Positions 37,470 through 49,239 of a stretch of DNA of 64,000 nucleotides are shown here, in pieces. Position 1 is the stretch's first letter. Each line of letters opens with the position of its first letter. Source of the DNA: Phylloscopus collybita (lineage: Eukaryota; Chordata; Aves; Passeriformes; Phylloscopidae). Made by a program: the position numbers and the translations under genes. Under the pieces are notes generated by a model that was not told where the DNA came from, did no database searches, and was given only the letters and a program-made list of their open reading frames with translations. The stretch spans positions 56,729,001 through 56,793,000 of the forward strand of contig JAJNNQ010000075.1 of the NCBI GenBank assembly GCA_027886175.1. The letters are read 5' to 3'.

Positions 37470-38280
37470 AACACCAAAGGTGAATCTTGAGGTGGGATGG
37501 TGTAGCAGCATTTTTACAGAAGACTTAAAAATCTGCATGCCTCTGGAAAAATGCCTTGAGCTAAAAGACTTGCTTCTCATAAATTGTGATGAACCTGTTC
37601 TACTTAATTATTTATGCTATGCCAAATGCAGAATACAGTATGTATTTTCATCTGCTTCATCTTGTTGAATTGTATATAACAGAAATAAATTACATGAACT
37701 TAAACAGTCTTCTCAAGGACAAATACAATACATTAGCACAGCACCCATGAAACAGAAAAAATGAATCTTAATAATAAATGTCATTCGTTACAAAGAGTTA
37801 ATATGTAGTTTTGCTTAGATGATACTGACATTTTACCAGTGTGGAACCTTAAACCCTTCCCTATTAGACAAAATTACTTATTCTTTTTCTTGTAAAAGAT
37901 CAGAGAAAAGAAATAATAGTCTGTCGCTCCAATAAAAGCCATTAGTTTGTTGAAAAAATTCCAGGCCAAATCTGCCTTACCTTTGCTTCAGCAGAAGCTT
38001 CATGCTGAGACTAGAGGTGTCTGATTGACCCATCATCTCTGCTGGAAGCCTCTACTCCTCCACTAGCCCTGACTTGTGCGACCTCGAAATAAGTGCTGAT
38101 ATTTTACAATTCATGACACAAAGGAAAAGGAAAAAATGAAAATGGAATATCTGATTAGGAGTATAATTTTCAGCCACCACTGTTTCCTGAATGCTTTGAC
38201 TCTTGGTACCAGCAGTTTGAATGTGTATATATATTATGCTGGAATCCTTCCTGTTTAAATAGACTAATGAAGACTTGGAT
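37470..38280. other. Unique AT-rich sequence, nothing recognised
   Basis: No repeat or coding evidence. The short ORF at 37480-37668 has no recognisable features. Confidence 0.55.
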
Positions 38281-38284
38281 TTAA

Positions 38285-38400
38285 GTTTTTGTTTGTTCGT
38301 TTGTTTTTCTTTTTGTTTTTGGTTTGGTTTTTTTTGTTTTGGTTTGGTTTGGTTTGGTTTTTTGTCCTTTACTTGCATGCAAAATAAAAAAAAAAACCCA
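38285..38400. repeat. G/T-skewed tract with (TTTGG)n core, then short poly(A)
   Basis: TTTG units pass into a regular TTTGG array near 38340-38360. After a short unique bridge come A-runs at about 38384-38396. It is the reverse-complement class of the AAACC tract at 7856-8022. Confidence 0.92.
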
Positions 38401-39133
38401 GAGAAAATATCAAGAATGAGTTCTGTCCTTTATCAGCCAACAGAGAACTTAATTAATATATTGCAAAGATCTTTTTTATGTGTGACATAGTTCCATTATC
38501 CCTACTGCAATATTAGTGGAAGCTTGGAGTCAAATATCATACTGAATTTTAAAAAGGATTTGTGCAAAACACAACAGGTGGTTGTACAAAGTGATGGAAT
38601 TTTACTCTGTTTTAGAACTAGAAAGATAAAAAAAAATTAAATTCTGTAGTGAAACAAGCCAATGACTGGGTTATACACACTTTTTAGTAATTCTCACCAA
38701 AAAAAATCCTAAAATACTGTACTATACTTTCTTTTAAGGATTTCTTTCCTTATAGGGACTATATAATGTTGTATTAGTTCATGGTGCTGAAATATTTATT
38801 TATAAGAAATAATACTAAGAATTGAGTGTTTCAGAAAGTGAGTTCTTGATCATCCGTATCTCTGCAAGCATTTGAAGCAAGTTCTCTGAAACAGCTGTTT
38901 CTCAGTAGCCAGTTCTTCAAGTTAGCATTCCAGTTCAGTCTCTTCTAACTGCTCTATCATTGCCAAAGGATTTTCCTTGACTAATGCTGCCTACCATAAA
39001 ATTTCATCTTTGCTTAGGCTTACAGTTATTTAATTCTCCTCTTAACTTTCTGTGGCATGTACCCATTGATTGTTTTTGGAGAACCGGCTTAGAAGATATA
39101 AATAACCCACCCTCCACCTCTCTTGCAAAAGAT

Positions 39134-39183
39134 CCAACCAACCAACCAACCAACCAACCAACCAACCAACCAACCAACCAAAA
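39134..39183. repeat. (CCAA)12 microsatellite
   Basis: About twelve uninterrupted copies of the tetramer. The minus strand reads (TTGG)n, which translates as a run of Leu-Val-Gly-Trp and creates spurious ORFs. Confidence 0.97.
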
Positions 39184-39275
39184 AGAAACAAAAATAAAAT
39201 AAAACAAAACAAACAAAAAACTCCAAACAAATAAAAATAATAAAAAAAGAAAATAATATAAAAGAAAACCCCATA
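39184..39275. repeat. A-rich AAAC/AAAT low-complexity tail
   Basis: This directly follows the CCAA array. It is A-rich with scattered C and T (AAAAC, AAATAA units), forming a composite simple-repeat block of about 140 bases. Confidence 0.9.
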
Positions 39276-39337
39276 ATAATTATCCTTTCTTCTGTATTCT
39301 TTTTTGGTGACTTTCAAGCTTTTCTCTTTCTGTTCAG

Positions 39338-39419
39338 AATGGTAATGACACAATCAGAGATTCAGAGCTCAGGATCCAGCTGACAAGTGGCAATAGTCTA
39401 TCTTACAGCAGCGCAGAAG
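39338..39419 (+). CDS. Candidate internal coding exon 1 (82 nt), gene unidentified
   Basis: A good acceptor precedes it: pyrimidine-rich TTTCTCTTTCTGTTCAG ending at 39337, with a TGAC branch-like site about 30 bases upstream. A good donor follows: GCAGAAG then GTAAGA at 39420. The 82-nt segment is visibly GC-richer than its flanks. Only one of three frames is open. It starts in phase 0 and gives 27 codons plus one base, including DSELRIQLTSGNSLSYSS. The peptide is polar and serine-rich, with no motif I can name. The frame connects correctly with the candidate exon at 54817. No transcript evidence is available, and alternatives are a cryptic exon or chance. Confidence 0.45.
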
Positions 39420-39754
39420 GTAAGATGAGGATTTGGCATGCCTTTTCCCTCTAGTACTCAAAATCCAGTTAATGCATTATTGAAATTTTTGGTTTTTTTC
39501 CTTCTTTTGATTTCTTCCTTTTCTCTTTACCTTTAATATTGCCAACTGCCTTGATGTAAACAGGAAGAATTTTTGGGTCTTTACCAGAATGTGAAAAAAA
39601 TTTATAACCTGCACTGAGTTGCTGTACACTGAGAAGGTGTATAAATCCCAGAGTAAAATTTTCTTCCATATAAACATGTTATTTCTATTTTATTCAGTTA
39701 CATAACTCAGGTCAATGTATGCCTGCATTTATGATCTTTTGGAAATTAAAAAAA

Positions 39755-39807
<53 letters not shown>

Positions 39808-39812
39808 TATAT
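39755..39812. repeat. (TATACA)n microsatellite
   Basis: About eight copies of the hexamer end in a short TA run. The minus-strand Met-Tyr and Ile-Cys repeat ORFs are artefacts of this array. Confidence 0.97.
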
Positions 39813-39819
39813 CAGTAAC

Positions 39820-42485
39820 TTTGTTTTTTGGTTGTAAAAAAATAGAAGGCTGATAATAAAACCTGCTGTGAAGGATACTATCCCTGTTTTTCTGTTTTTT
39901 CCCTGTAAAGCACATTTTGATTTGCAAAAGGGGAAAAAAAAACCCAACCCAAAATATTTTTCATCTTTTCTTATTGTACATATTATTTTGAATAAACTAT
40001 TATTTTAGAGTCTAAGTAGAAATGCTAGTTCTAAATATAATTTTGCTAAGGGCTTTTAATGCTAGCATAAAATACTAGTAAAAACCAGAAGCCAACATAC
40101 ATTGTCTTATGCGAAGGTACTTCAGATGCATTCAATGAATTCAATCAAAATTTGAGATGCTTTCCTTATTTACTTTATCTTAATGTATGAATCTAAATTC
40201 TTTTTTCTTCTAGGTAGAAGTGGCTGTCTGAACTTCAGTCTATTTTAGCTTAAAAAGCTTATCTTTCTCTGCTGTAAATTAAAAATTGTTTCTATTTTGA
40301 GACTACATTACTAACTGAAGTCTTTAATAACTAGTTATTTGTGTCACTATAGATAAAATTTAAGACCAAGTTCCCCTATATCTGAAGGCTTTATTATTGC
40401 TTAAAGGAGTTGATATTCATTTCAAGTCTGCTTCAGATACAATTTTATATATGACCAAATATCATGATAAAAGATCCATTCATCACAGTTATTATCTAAA
40501 TTATTCTGAACCAATAGGTCTAGCACATGATATTAAAACACACTTTTTTTTTTTCCCTTTTTCGTTCTGTTTAATAGTTCAATCCAGAATCAAAGGATGT
40601 TACAACACTTATATGTCTTAGCAGTCTTAGACAACCCTTTGCCTATTTATATGTTCTGATTAAATTTCTTCCTGCTGTAGGGGATTCCTAACTTCATCAC
40701 AGTTTCCAGAGGTCATTTGAGTTCCACTTATGTTCAGTTTCGCAAGTTCCCCATCCCTGGTGTCACACTCTTAATCTCCTGACATCTCAGAAAATATCAA
40801 ATTTTAATGTACAATATAATGGTTATTCCTGGGGCTGTGCCATGTATCTTGGCCAGCTTGAGTAGGCAAAGCAATATCCTGGGGAGCAAACTACCAGAGG
40901 CAGCTGCCTTCTCTGGGTAGTCACAAGACTGACTGATGCTGGCAGGCGAGTAGGAATGGTCTGAACCATCATCCAATGACAACAGCAGTAGCCGACCCTA
41001 GAAACACCAATTTTTACCATCTTGCCCAAAGAAGCTTGATGTCTTTTTCAAATTCTCGGCTTACCTCCTGCTCTCCAGGGTAATTTCGTTCCTTTAAATT
41101 TGTCCTTTCTTGTAGAAGCCACTTACACCTTAGTACTCAGCAACTGCATTTTGCATTAATGTCCCACAAGCCTTGGGCTCTGTGTGATTATCCTGAGGTT
41201 ATAGCTACTAGATCATAACAGTTTGTGTGCAAACTAATGCTCCCTATCTTTGGGCAATTAATAACATAATTTTCTCGTTAAGAAGTGAAGCTCATTTTTT
41301 CTATCAGGCATCAAAATCTAGGTCTTCACTTTGGGTTTAATCTTGTATCAAGTATTCTTGAATCCATGTACATCTCCATGCTGACATGGAGTGCTCTGTC
41401 TCTACTACTACAGAAATAGTAGACATAACATAACAAGAAAAAGAAATTTCCTTGGTTGGTTTGCTATCTGTAAAAGAACTCATTGTCTTCATTCCTTTAC
41501 TCCTTTTGGGTTTCTCTGACTCCTGAACTCTTTTCTGAAAACACAGATTTGAGGATTAAGTGTTAATTGTCTCCTGTGACCATGAGTAACAGAAAGTGCC
41601 AAAACTGATGTGACAAAACTCTCTTTAAACTCCACTCTAGCATCTAAATATTTTATATACCCTGTGCAGGCAACACAACACAATGTAAAGTTCTTTCACT
41701 TGATGGTTGTGAATTATGAAACAGCTCCCAGTTTTCCTGAAACCTTAGGTGAAATCTAAGGACGCTTGCCAAGATGCGTCTTGCAAGTAAATCATCTCTA
41801 CCTCTATAAGGATAACAGTTTAGACAGATGGTCATTTAGAGTCCACTCTTTTGCCAGAGAGGAAAAGCATGAGAAAATGGAAAAAAGACCATGTTAGGGC
41901 AAATTTTACAGTAAAATATACACTTTTTTTTTTTTTTTATTGCACTACGAATTGAAAGAGCTAACTAACTGAAAGGTGAAAATAGACATAGCTACAATAT
42001 TAAAAGTATTAAGGTGACACTTGATGTATTCATAATAACTTCTTGCCTACCCATATTGGGTGAGGTCTTACATGCTACATGATCATAAATTGTAGATAAC
42101 TAGGATATATAAAATATATATTCCTTGAAAGACATGAGCAAAAATAACTTCTCATTCTCTTAACATGCAGTCTGCCATCTGATTCGAGAATTCCACTTCA
42201 AATAGGATTTTCCCAGATAGCAGACTAATTGCATTTGAATTTCCAAATCATCCACATAACTGGTAGAAGAATGAAAACAATCAAATTGCAGTATATGTAT
42301 TCAAAAGAAAAAAAAACCAAAGTAATGTATTTTTGTCCAGGTTTCCTTGTAAGATGTGGCATATATGGTAAAAATTGTTCCAGTCCTTTATGTAGAACAT
42401 GACATAAAAAATTACTGTTCACTAAGTCATATCCTATTAGGCTGACTTTCCATAACATTTTTTTGGAAGCTATTGTTTTTCCTGC
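39820..42485. other. Unique AT-rich sequence
   Basis: No transposon or supported exon. A slightly GC-richer patch at 40825-41000 carries overlapping short minus-strand ORFs with no recognisable product. Confidence 0.5.
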
Positions 42486-42489
42486 TGAA

Positions 42490-42880
42490 AATTTTCAATT
42501 GGTGTCCCACCTGAGCAGGAGCAACAACTGAATCCAGAGGGCCTTTCTAGCCGCTGAAATTGCACTAAGATAAATTTTGCCGACATCTCCCTGGATTGGG
42601 AGATTTGAACCCCTTGTGCTGCATATTCTCACAGCCCGTTTCCCCAGCCTGCTCAGGAACCACATTTCTTCAGACATGCCTTTGGAGAACAGTTCCAGAA
42701 AATGATAGAGTATTTGGTCTCAAAAATCTACTTCCTGAGTGCAGCCTTTGTGCCCAAGCTGTTTGGCTGAACACCCTACCTACCTGTCACACCACACCTG
42801 AACACCCTGCTGTTGTCGCACCACTGGCAGGTACTTCTCAGATCATAGCAATCCAATCAGCTCTTCTGCTTTCATAAAAT
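42490..42880. other. GC-richer patch of unknown origin
   Basis: About 390 bases are less AT-rich than the surroundings. CCTGAGCAGG at 42511-42520 and CCTGCTCAGG at 42648-42657 are close inverted matches. Opposing ORFs (42495-42677 minus, 42596-42877 plus) have no domain. It could be an old repeat, a conserved element or part of an unrecognised gene. Confidence 0.4.
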
Positions 42881-42884
42881 CAGA

Positions 42885-45400
42885 GTCATTAAATCCTGTT
42901 TACTCACTAATATTCTGTGTATCTGTCATGAAACTCTTGGGTCTGAATTAGTCCCCTTCAACCGAAGTGCAATCTTACATCACTGGAATTATTTTTGAGA
43001 GCAGTACAAAGACAATTTAATCATTGGAAGTAGTATAAGAAATTAACACAGCTTCCATTTCCAACTGCTCTTTAGAAATATGCAAGAAAATAACATGAAA
43101 ATGGTGTAGGGAAAGAAGAAGAAGAAGAAATATTAGGAATAATAATAAAAAAAACAACCCTGATAAAGTAGAGAATTCACTTGAAAGAATCACAAATAAA
43201 ACTATGGAAATGTACTTTTATGGATTAGACATAACTGTATAGGATGCACAGCTTCTGAGGTTGCTACAAAAGGTTAAGATTTCTGTCAGGGATAACTACA
43301 TAGAATTTATAAATCTGATTATTCCTACTTTTTTATTTCACATGTATAACTTTTTGTTATTGTTCTTAAAAGTGATTTTTTTCTTGTGAATTCTTTTGCG
43401 TGTCACAGAAAAAGGACATATAGACACATGTAGCATATCTATTATTTGTATTATAATCAGTCCTTCTGGTAAGTACTTAGAGCCAGAAATTTAGTGGAAA
43501 CCTCTGGCCTCCCATTGTCATTCTTGATTTATGCCAAAATTGGACCTTTTTCTCTGCGTTTCCTTTCTGCCTTCTTCTGATGCAACACTAGCAGAAAATA
43601 TCCCCCAAAGGTGTGATGGCAATATTTCCTTTTCTTTTGTTATTTTTCTCCATATATCTGCATATACATATATACATGTATATGTACATGTATATATTTT
43701 AGAAATAGAATATTTCAAATTTTTCTGTATTCCTAAATACTACACAAACTATGCAGGGTGTTTTTGAATCTTCAAATTTAATTTCCATTTTTACGCTCTA
43801 TGAAACATTTTGGCATCAGGTAAGTAACTTTAAAGCAATTAATACATGATTTTGGTACAAATTATTAATGTAGCAATTAGTAGAGGATATGAATTTTTAG
43901 TTATAAATTATTTGAATTTGAAACTTGAATTTTCAAAGCAGCTCACTTAACATACGAGTAAGTGTGCAATCTTTTCCTTTGTGAGGTTGTGTTCTTCTCA
44001 TTAATGAAGCAATGAGTTCCAAGGAAGAACAAGGCATCATTTATGACTAAGTTATCTTTAACATCCCAACTATTCTGGGACTTTCTGAAATGTGTACTAA
44101 TGACGTAACTTCATGGCACAAAGTCCACTTTCCTTTACATCAATATTTCTATCCTACAGGATGAATGACACATTTTAAAACAAAAATACTCTCACTTTTT
44201 AAGGGGCAGATGACTGTCCTGCCTCTTGAGGATAATTTGAGAGAAAGCTGAGAGCAGCAGCCACTCTTGGTTATGTAATTAATAGACAGTCCTTTTAATC
44301 ATCTGACAGATACATGCGGTGAAGTGCTATAAGGTATTTTGGCAGCTTCTCAAAAGGCAGCCCAAACCAAAGTTGTGGTAGGTTAGATGTGTCCCACTGT
44401 TCATGTATACAAATTATTACCATCACCACACTAACCCAAAGTCACAACACAAAGGAAAAAACTTCACAGAAAAATATGAAAAGAGGTAGTAAATGTCATA
44501 AGAGAAGACGTCCTCGAAAGATTTTTTATTTTTGCTTAGGATTAGATTTGTTAACAGAGAATCTCTCCGGACTCTGGGATGTCAGAAATAATCTGGGTGC
44601 AACAAAAGGCTTCCAGCCTTGCTTTTCTGTTCATCTGTTTATCTTCAAACAAGAAAGGCTTTGACATACCGTATTTGCTTATCTTCAACTTCTAAGCTTT
44701 CGTCTTGTCATGCTGCTCAATTATTTCTTATATTAAAATCTGAGGAATTACTCTATCCTAGTGAGTACCCATTACCTTTCCTAAGTAAGAATCCATCATC
44801 AAAACATCTTAGAAAGATATCAAATGAAATAAAATACTGTCACGAGTTAAGACTGCATTCACTGAGTTTCAGTTTTAACTTTTTTTTATAAAGTTATATA
44901 TACATTTTATTTCTTTTCTTTGTTTAGTTAGACTTTGATTTTTATTTGAAATCCCTGAATGCCTGAATGACCTCTGCCTTTTCTTTTCTCTGCTTTACAT
45001 TTCCCTTATGTACATTTGCTATATTTTTTCACTTGCATTACAAAATTAATTTATTTATCAGAATCCTAGTTAGTCATATTTAAGATTATTTATTTTTCAA
45101 AATCTCCTCAATTATGTTCCTGTCTGCACTTGTGATCTTGCTTTCTATTGTTTCTCTTTTCTGTTCACTATTCAATTCAGACTTAATAACTACTAGCACA
45201 TATCAGTTAATGCTATCTTCACTCCCAGTTAGGAGAAAAGGTTCATACCATTATTTTTGGCTCTTTTGCTCTCTCTCAATTTTTTATCTCAATTTGAAAT
45301 AGAAGCCTTTTGGCAATGACATTTCCTTTAATACTGTAATCACAGATACTTGGAACTTGGTTGAGTACTTACTATTCAAAATTATCATTATTTACCAAGG
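42885..45400. other. Unique AT-rich sequence with one weak exon-like segment
   Basis: Apart from the exon-like segment at 43757-43819 and a TA-rich palindromic patch at 43661-43696 (containing the perfect palindrome TATACATGTATA), nothing is recognised. Confidence 0.5.
43757..43819 (+). other. Weak exon-like segment (63 nt)
   Basis: The donor side is excellent: CATCAG followed by GTAAGTAAC at 43820. The acceptor ACTATGCAG at 43756 lacks a close pyrimidine tract. The phase-0 frame is open for exactly 21 codons (starting GVFESSNLISIF). It does not fit in frame between the candidate exons at 39338 and 54817, because entering in the required phase meets TGA at once. It is probably chance, or a cryptic exon. 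Confidence 0.15.
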
Positions 45401-45471
45401 AAGGGTTTTTTTGGTTTTGTTGTTGTTGTGTGGTTTTTTGTTTGTTTGTTTGGTTTTTTTGTTGGTTTTTT
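45401..45471. repeat. G/T-skewed low-complexity tract
   Basis: GTT, TTTG and GGTTTTTT units run with almost no A or C on the plus strand. Confidence 0.9.
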
Positions 45472-45474
45472 TCA

Positions 45475-48400
45475 TACATAAACAAATGAAAATGTGAATA
45501 GCAGTACACTCTACACTAAAAATGTAGTTCTTCATATTTTCAAGACAAACTCTGGTTCGTTGAACTCTGCATCTCTCAAGTATAATTAATTTTTTACATT
45601 ACATACTCAATTATTTTTTGAAATTTACTCCATGATGTTTTTAGAAATTCTTTTTTTTTCTTCCTTATTTCGTCTTGGTGCTGTCATAATGTGCTTCACT
45701 GTTTTGTAGAGATAGAATTACGAAGGAACTGAGAAAATAATTCTTTTTCTGTAAATAATCTAAACACATTAAAACAAAAGATTTGTAAACTTTTCTTTTT
45801 TATTTTCTTTGTTTTCATACAGAAATTTTATTTTCTAATGAAATGGAGTTAGTATGTAAGATTACAGTGTATTTTAAGCATTTCAATGGAAAATTAATTT
45901 CTATGAAACCTATTGGTTTCTTTTGAATTTTACAAACACTGCATTAATATAGAAATATAGAATGATTAAAACCCCCAAGATTTATTTTAAGTGAAATGTT
46001 TTGTTTATAGTATTATACTAGCAGGAAGTAATCCAAATAAGTACAAACCACTCAAATTTAGGCAATCCATTAAGTCAGAAACACCAGGGTTTTTTCCATA
46101 GATAAGGGGGATGCATAGACATGTCTGAGAAACCAATGACCTAAGATTTGAACCATATTTTTTAGACCACTCCTCTCTCTGTCTTAGTTATAAAAAATAA
46201 GTAAGGAAGAAATGTCAAGTTGTAGCACTTCTACTATAATTACATTTGTGTTATGTCAAAATTCAGTGGAATATAAAACCAAGGAACATTGCACGTTAAG
46301 ATTTTTATTCCCTGCCCCAAATATACCTGATGAAGAGTTTCTGACTTGTTGGTACAGATGCACATGGAGAGACAGAACCTAACCTGTCATTTCCTCATCA
46401 ACTGTTGTATTGGCACAAACCAAAAGCAGTTCCTTGTAAAGGGTGTCAAATATAGAACCTGGTCATTTCTACTGAAATTCAAATAACAGAGTTATTTCAC
46501 AATTTAGAGCCCATCTGGACCTGAGCCTCCATTTTCTGCCAAATGAGCACCTTGGCAAGGATATGAATTGTAAATTTTATGGTATGGCATTTTTATTAAA
46601 TACTGAGCATGTAACACTGTGAATTTATGTCATGCTTTACAAACAGATAATGAAATACCATTCCCCTCCCAATTCTGCGATGCGATTGCAAAAGACAAAA
46701 CAGAAATGTTTCAGAAATTTAAAAAGTGAGGAGATAATGAAGAAAGAAAATGTGGAAAAGCAATGAACTTTATTTCAATGAAACTTATTTGAAGTGAAAT
46801 AAGTGTCAGCCTTGGCAGGGAAAAGAATTAGACTTTCCAAACTGCATCATGAGAGAAGGCATGAAAGTTAACTTGGGGGGAAAAAATATCAGAGACACAG
46901 AAAAGAGAACAGGGAAAGAAAATGTATCTAAAACATCTGTCTCTCTATCTCCAGATCAATTAATATAATGATATATTTCTAAAACTCCTTCATTAATTTC
47001 AATTTGGGTTACTGTAAATAGCTTTGACTCATTTAAGAAGCCAGTTTGCTAATAATTTTTTTATGTCTTTATAAATTTATTGAACAACATATGATTGAAG
47101 TCAGATCATTAGCACCAACTTCTCCCCTTATTTCCTACCTCTTATTTGATTATCAATCAATTAAAGTATGTTCTACGGACTGTGCCTCACCACATACTCA
47201 TTCACTCTATTTCATTCACTCATTCACTCTGTCTGCTATTTTTAGTTCTTTTTTTTAATTTGACTTTCTGTTGCAAGAACCAGAAGAACCTTTTTTTTTC
47301 TGGCAAATATATCTGGATATAATAAATATCAAGTATGCTGATGTGGTCAGAAGTATAAGAGAAGCAAACAGTTCTGGAAAAGATATTTTGGATACTCAGA
47401 AAGATAAGAGACCAGACAGGAGATAGAAGGACATCTGTATCAAACAGTGTTACGAAAATTCTATTCTATCAGGGCCTGAAAACTCAATCTGCTCAAGGTG
47501 GGAAAAACAATGTTCTGTATCAGCCTCACAGCTGTTGAAGTAAGATCCAGGTAGTTAAGGAGATATAAAATTCTTTCACCTGTTGGTAAAACTTTTTTAG
47601 GGGTAGATATAAGTTGGGTTTTTAGGCAGTAATTTTCAAAAAGTCTGACAGGCTTTATTTACCTTTTCTTAACTTAAAAGCATGTGGATGTACCATAAAA
47701 GCCTTCCTTAAAAATCTCTCCTTGTGTGCACAACTAGATGATAATAACTATAAGAATCCAGAATTAGTAAGAAAATAAATTTTTCTGTGGTGGCATTTTC
47801 TGTCTGTTCTTTCTAGCAGTTAAGGGTTTGAAAGAAATAAAATGAAATGAAATCTATGAATTTTCACTATAGTTTTTATAAATTCAAATTGAAAAAAAAT
47901 AGAAGTATAAATATAAAGCATGATCACTCTATGGCTGTATAGTAAAGTTATTTAGCACTGTACTTTGAATTGGAGCACATCTGACAAGCAAATTTTAAAA
48001 TATGTGAGGTCAACTTTTTGTCACTTTCAACTAAAATACACTTAAGAAGAAGTAACAATATATTTAGTGATCCTTTAGCCACTGTATAATTTTATTTTGT
48101 TCATAGTAAAAACCAGTATGATTATTAATACCAGGTAGAGATTTTTGCCTGCTTGTTTCTAAAATTCAAAATTCTTATAGGTTTCTGTGTTGCTATACAC
48201 TTATTATGAGAAAAAATACCTTATAATGAAGCTCCACTCAGTGTTTTATAGGCTTTAATATTCAAATAGATGCACTCATATAAAAGGAACTGATTAACCT
48301 GGGCATGATTACCTAACTAACATATTTCTTTACATGAAATGCATTTAAGATGCATTTGTCCACTATCTCCAATATTTGAGTCAGCGTTGAACTAAAGCTC

Positions 48401-48780
48401 TTTTGTATATACTGTGTTCTCTAAGGTGTGATGGATAAGAAAAAGCCAAGGTATCCAGCATGTGTTGATATAAAACCCAACAGACATTTTGCAAACATAG
48501 ATTGTCATGGCCATATGTATCGCTTATGGGCAAAATCACTTTAATACATATTGCCAATTCAAAGGGTCAAAGATTTTCTGACTAGGACAGGCTTCATGTA
48601 AGTCCAGAGGATTAACTGTTAAAAAGTCCCACCAGTTCCAGGGGGAAAAAAAAATCCCAAACAGAAATACTGCGGTGCAATGAGAAGCATGCAGGACTTT
48701 TAAAGAACCTAGCAATGCAAAAGATATAACTGAACTACTGGGTTTTTTTGGTTGGTTGGTTGGAATTTTATGTTTTGTAT
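45475..48780. other. Unique AT-rich sequence, nothing recognised
   Basis: About 3.3 kb without an identifiable transposon, exon or RNA gene. A short (TTGG)n run at 48750-48765 lies just before the CR1 fragment. Confidence 0.55.
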
Positions 48781-48784
48781 TTTG

Positions 48785-49236
48785 CTTTTATAATAGAATC
48801 ATTTAGATTGGAAAAGATCATTAAGATCGTCCAGTTCACCTATAAATCTAGCACTGCTAAGTCCACCAATTAAGCATGCTCCTAAGCGTCACATCCACAC
48901 ATTTTTCGAACACTTCCAGGGATGGTGATTCCACCACTTCCATGGAAATCCTGTTTGAGTGCTTGTCAACCTTCTTGAGTAAAAAAAAAAAATAAAAATC
49001 CTGATATCCTATCTAAACCTACTGTGGTGCAACTTGTTGCTGTCTCCTCATGTGTGGTTTCTTATTGCCTGGGAGAAGATGCCAACCCCTACCTGGCTAC
49101 CCCCCCTTTCAGGAAGTTGCAGAGAGTGATAAAGTGTCCCCTGAGCCTCCTTTTCTCCAGGCTAAACAACTCCAGCTCACTCAGCTCCTTCTCACAGGAC
49201 CTGTGCGCCAGACCCTTCACCAGTTTTGTCGATATT
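48785..49236 (-). mobile_element. CR1 LINE 3' end, minus strand
   Basis: On the plus strand this reads as the reverse complement of a CR1 3' UTR. It begins with the remnant octamer ATAGAATCATTTAGATTGGA at about 48793-48812 and continues through CACTTCCAGGGATGGTGATT (about 48911-48930). It ends with CTTTTCTCCAGGCTAAACAA (about 49150-49169) and CAGCTCCTTCTCACAGGACC, the reverse complement of the ORF2 C-terminal and UTR junction. A short A-rich expansion at 48979-48997 has been inserted. The overlapping plus-strand ORFs at 49024-49275 and 49050-49316 are antisense artefacts. Confidence 0.93.
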
Positions 49237-49239
49237 TGG

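Noticed and set aside
39004..39353. Minus-strand ORFs with repeated Leu-Val-Gly-Trp
   Set aside because: They are the translation of the (CCAA)n microsatellite and its A-rich tail.
39712..39947. Minus-strand ORFs with Met-Tyr or Ile-Cys repeats
   Set aside because: They are the translation of the (TATACA)n microsatellite.
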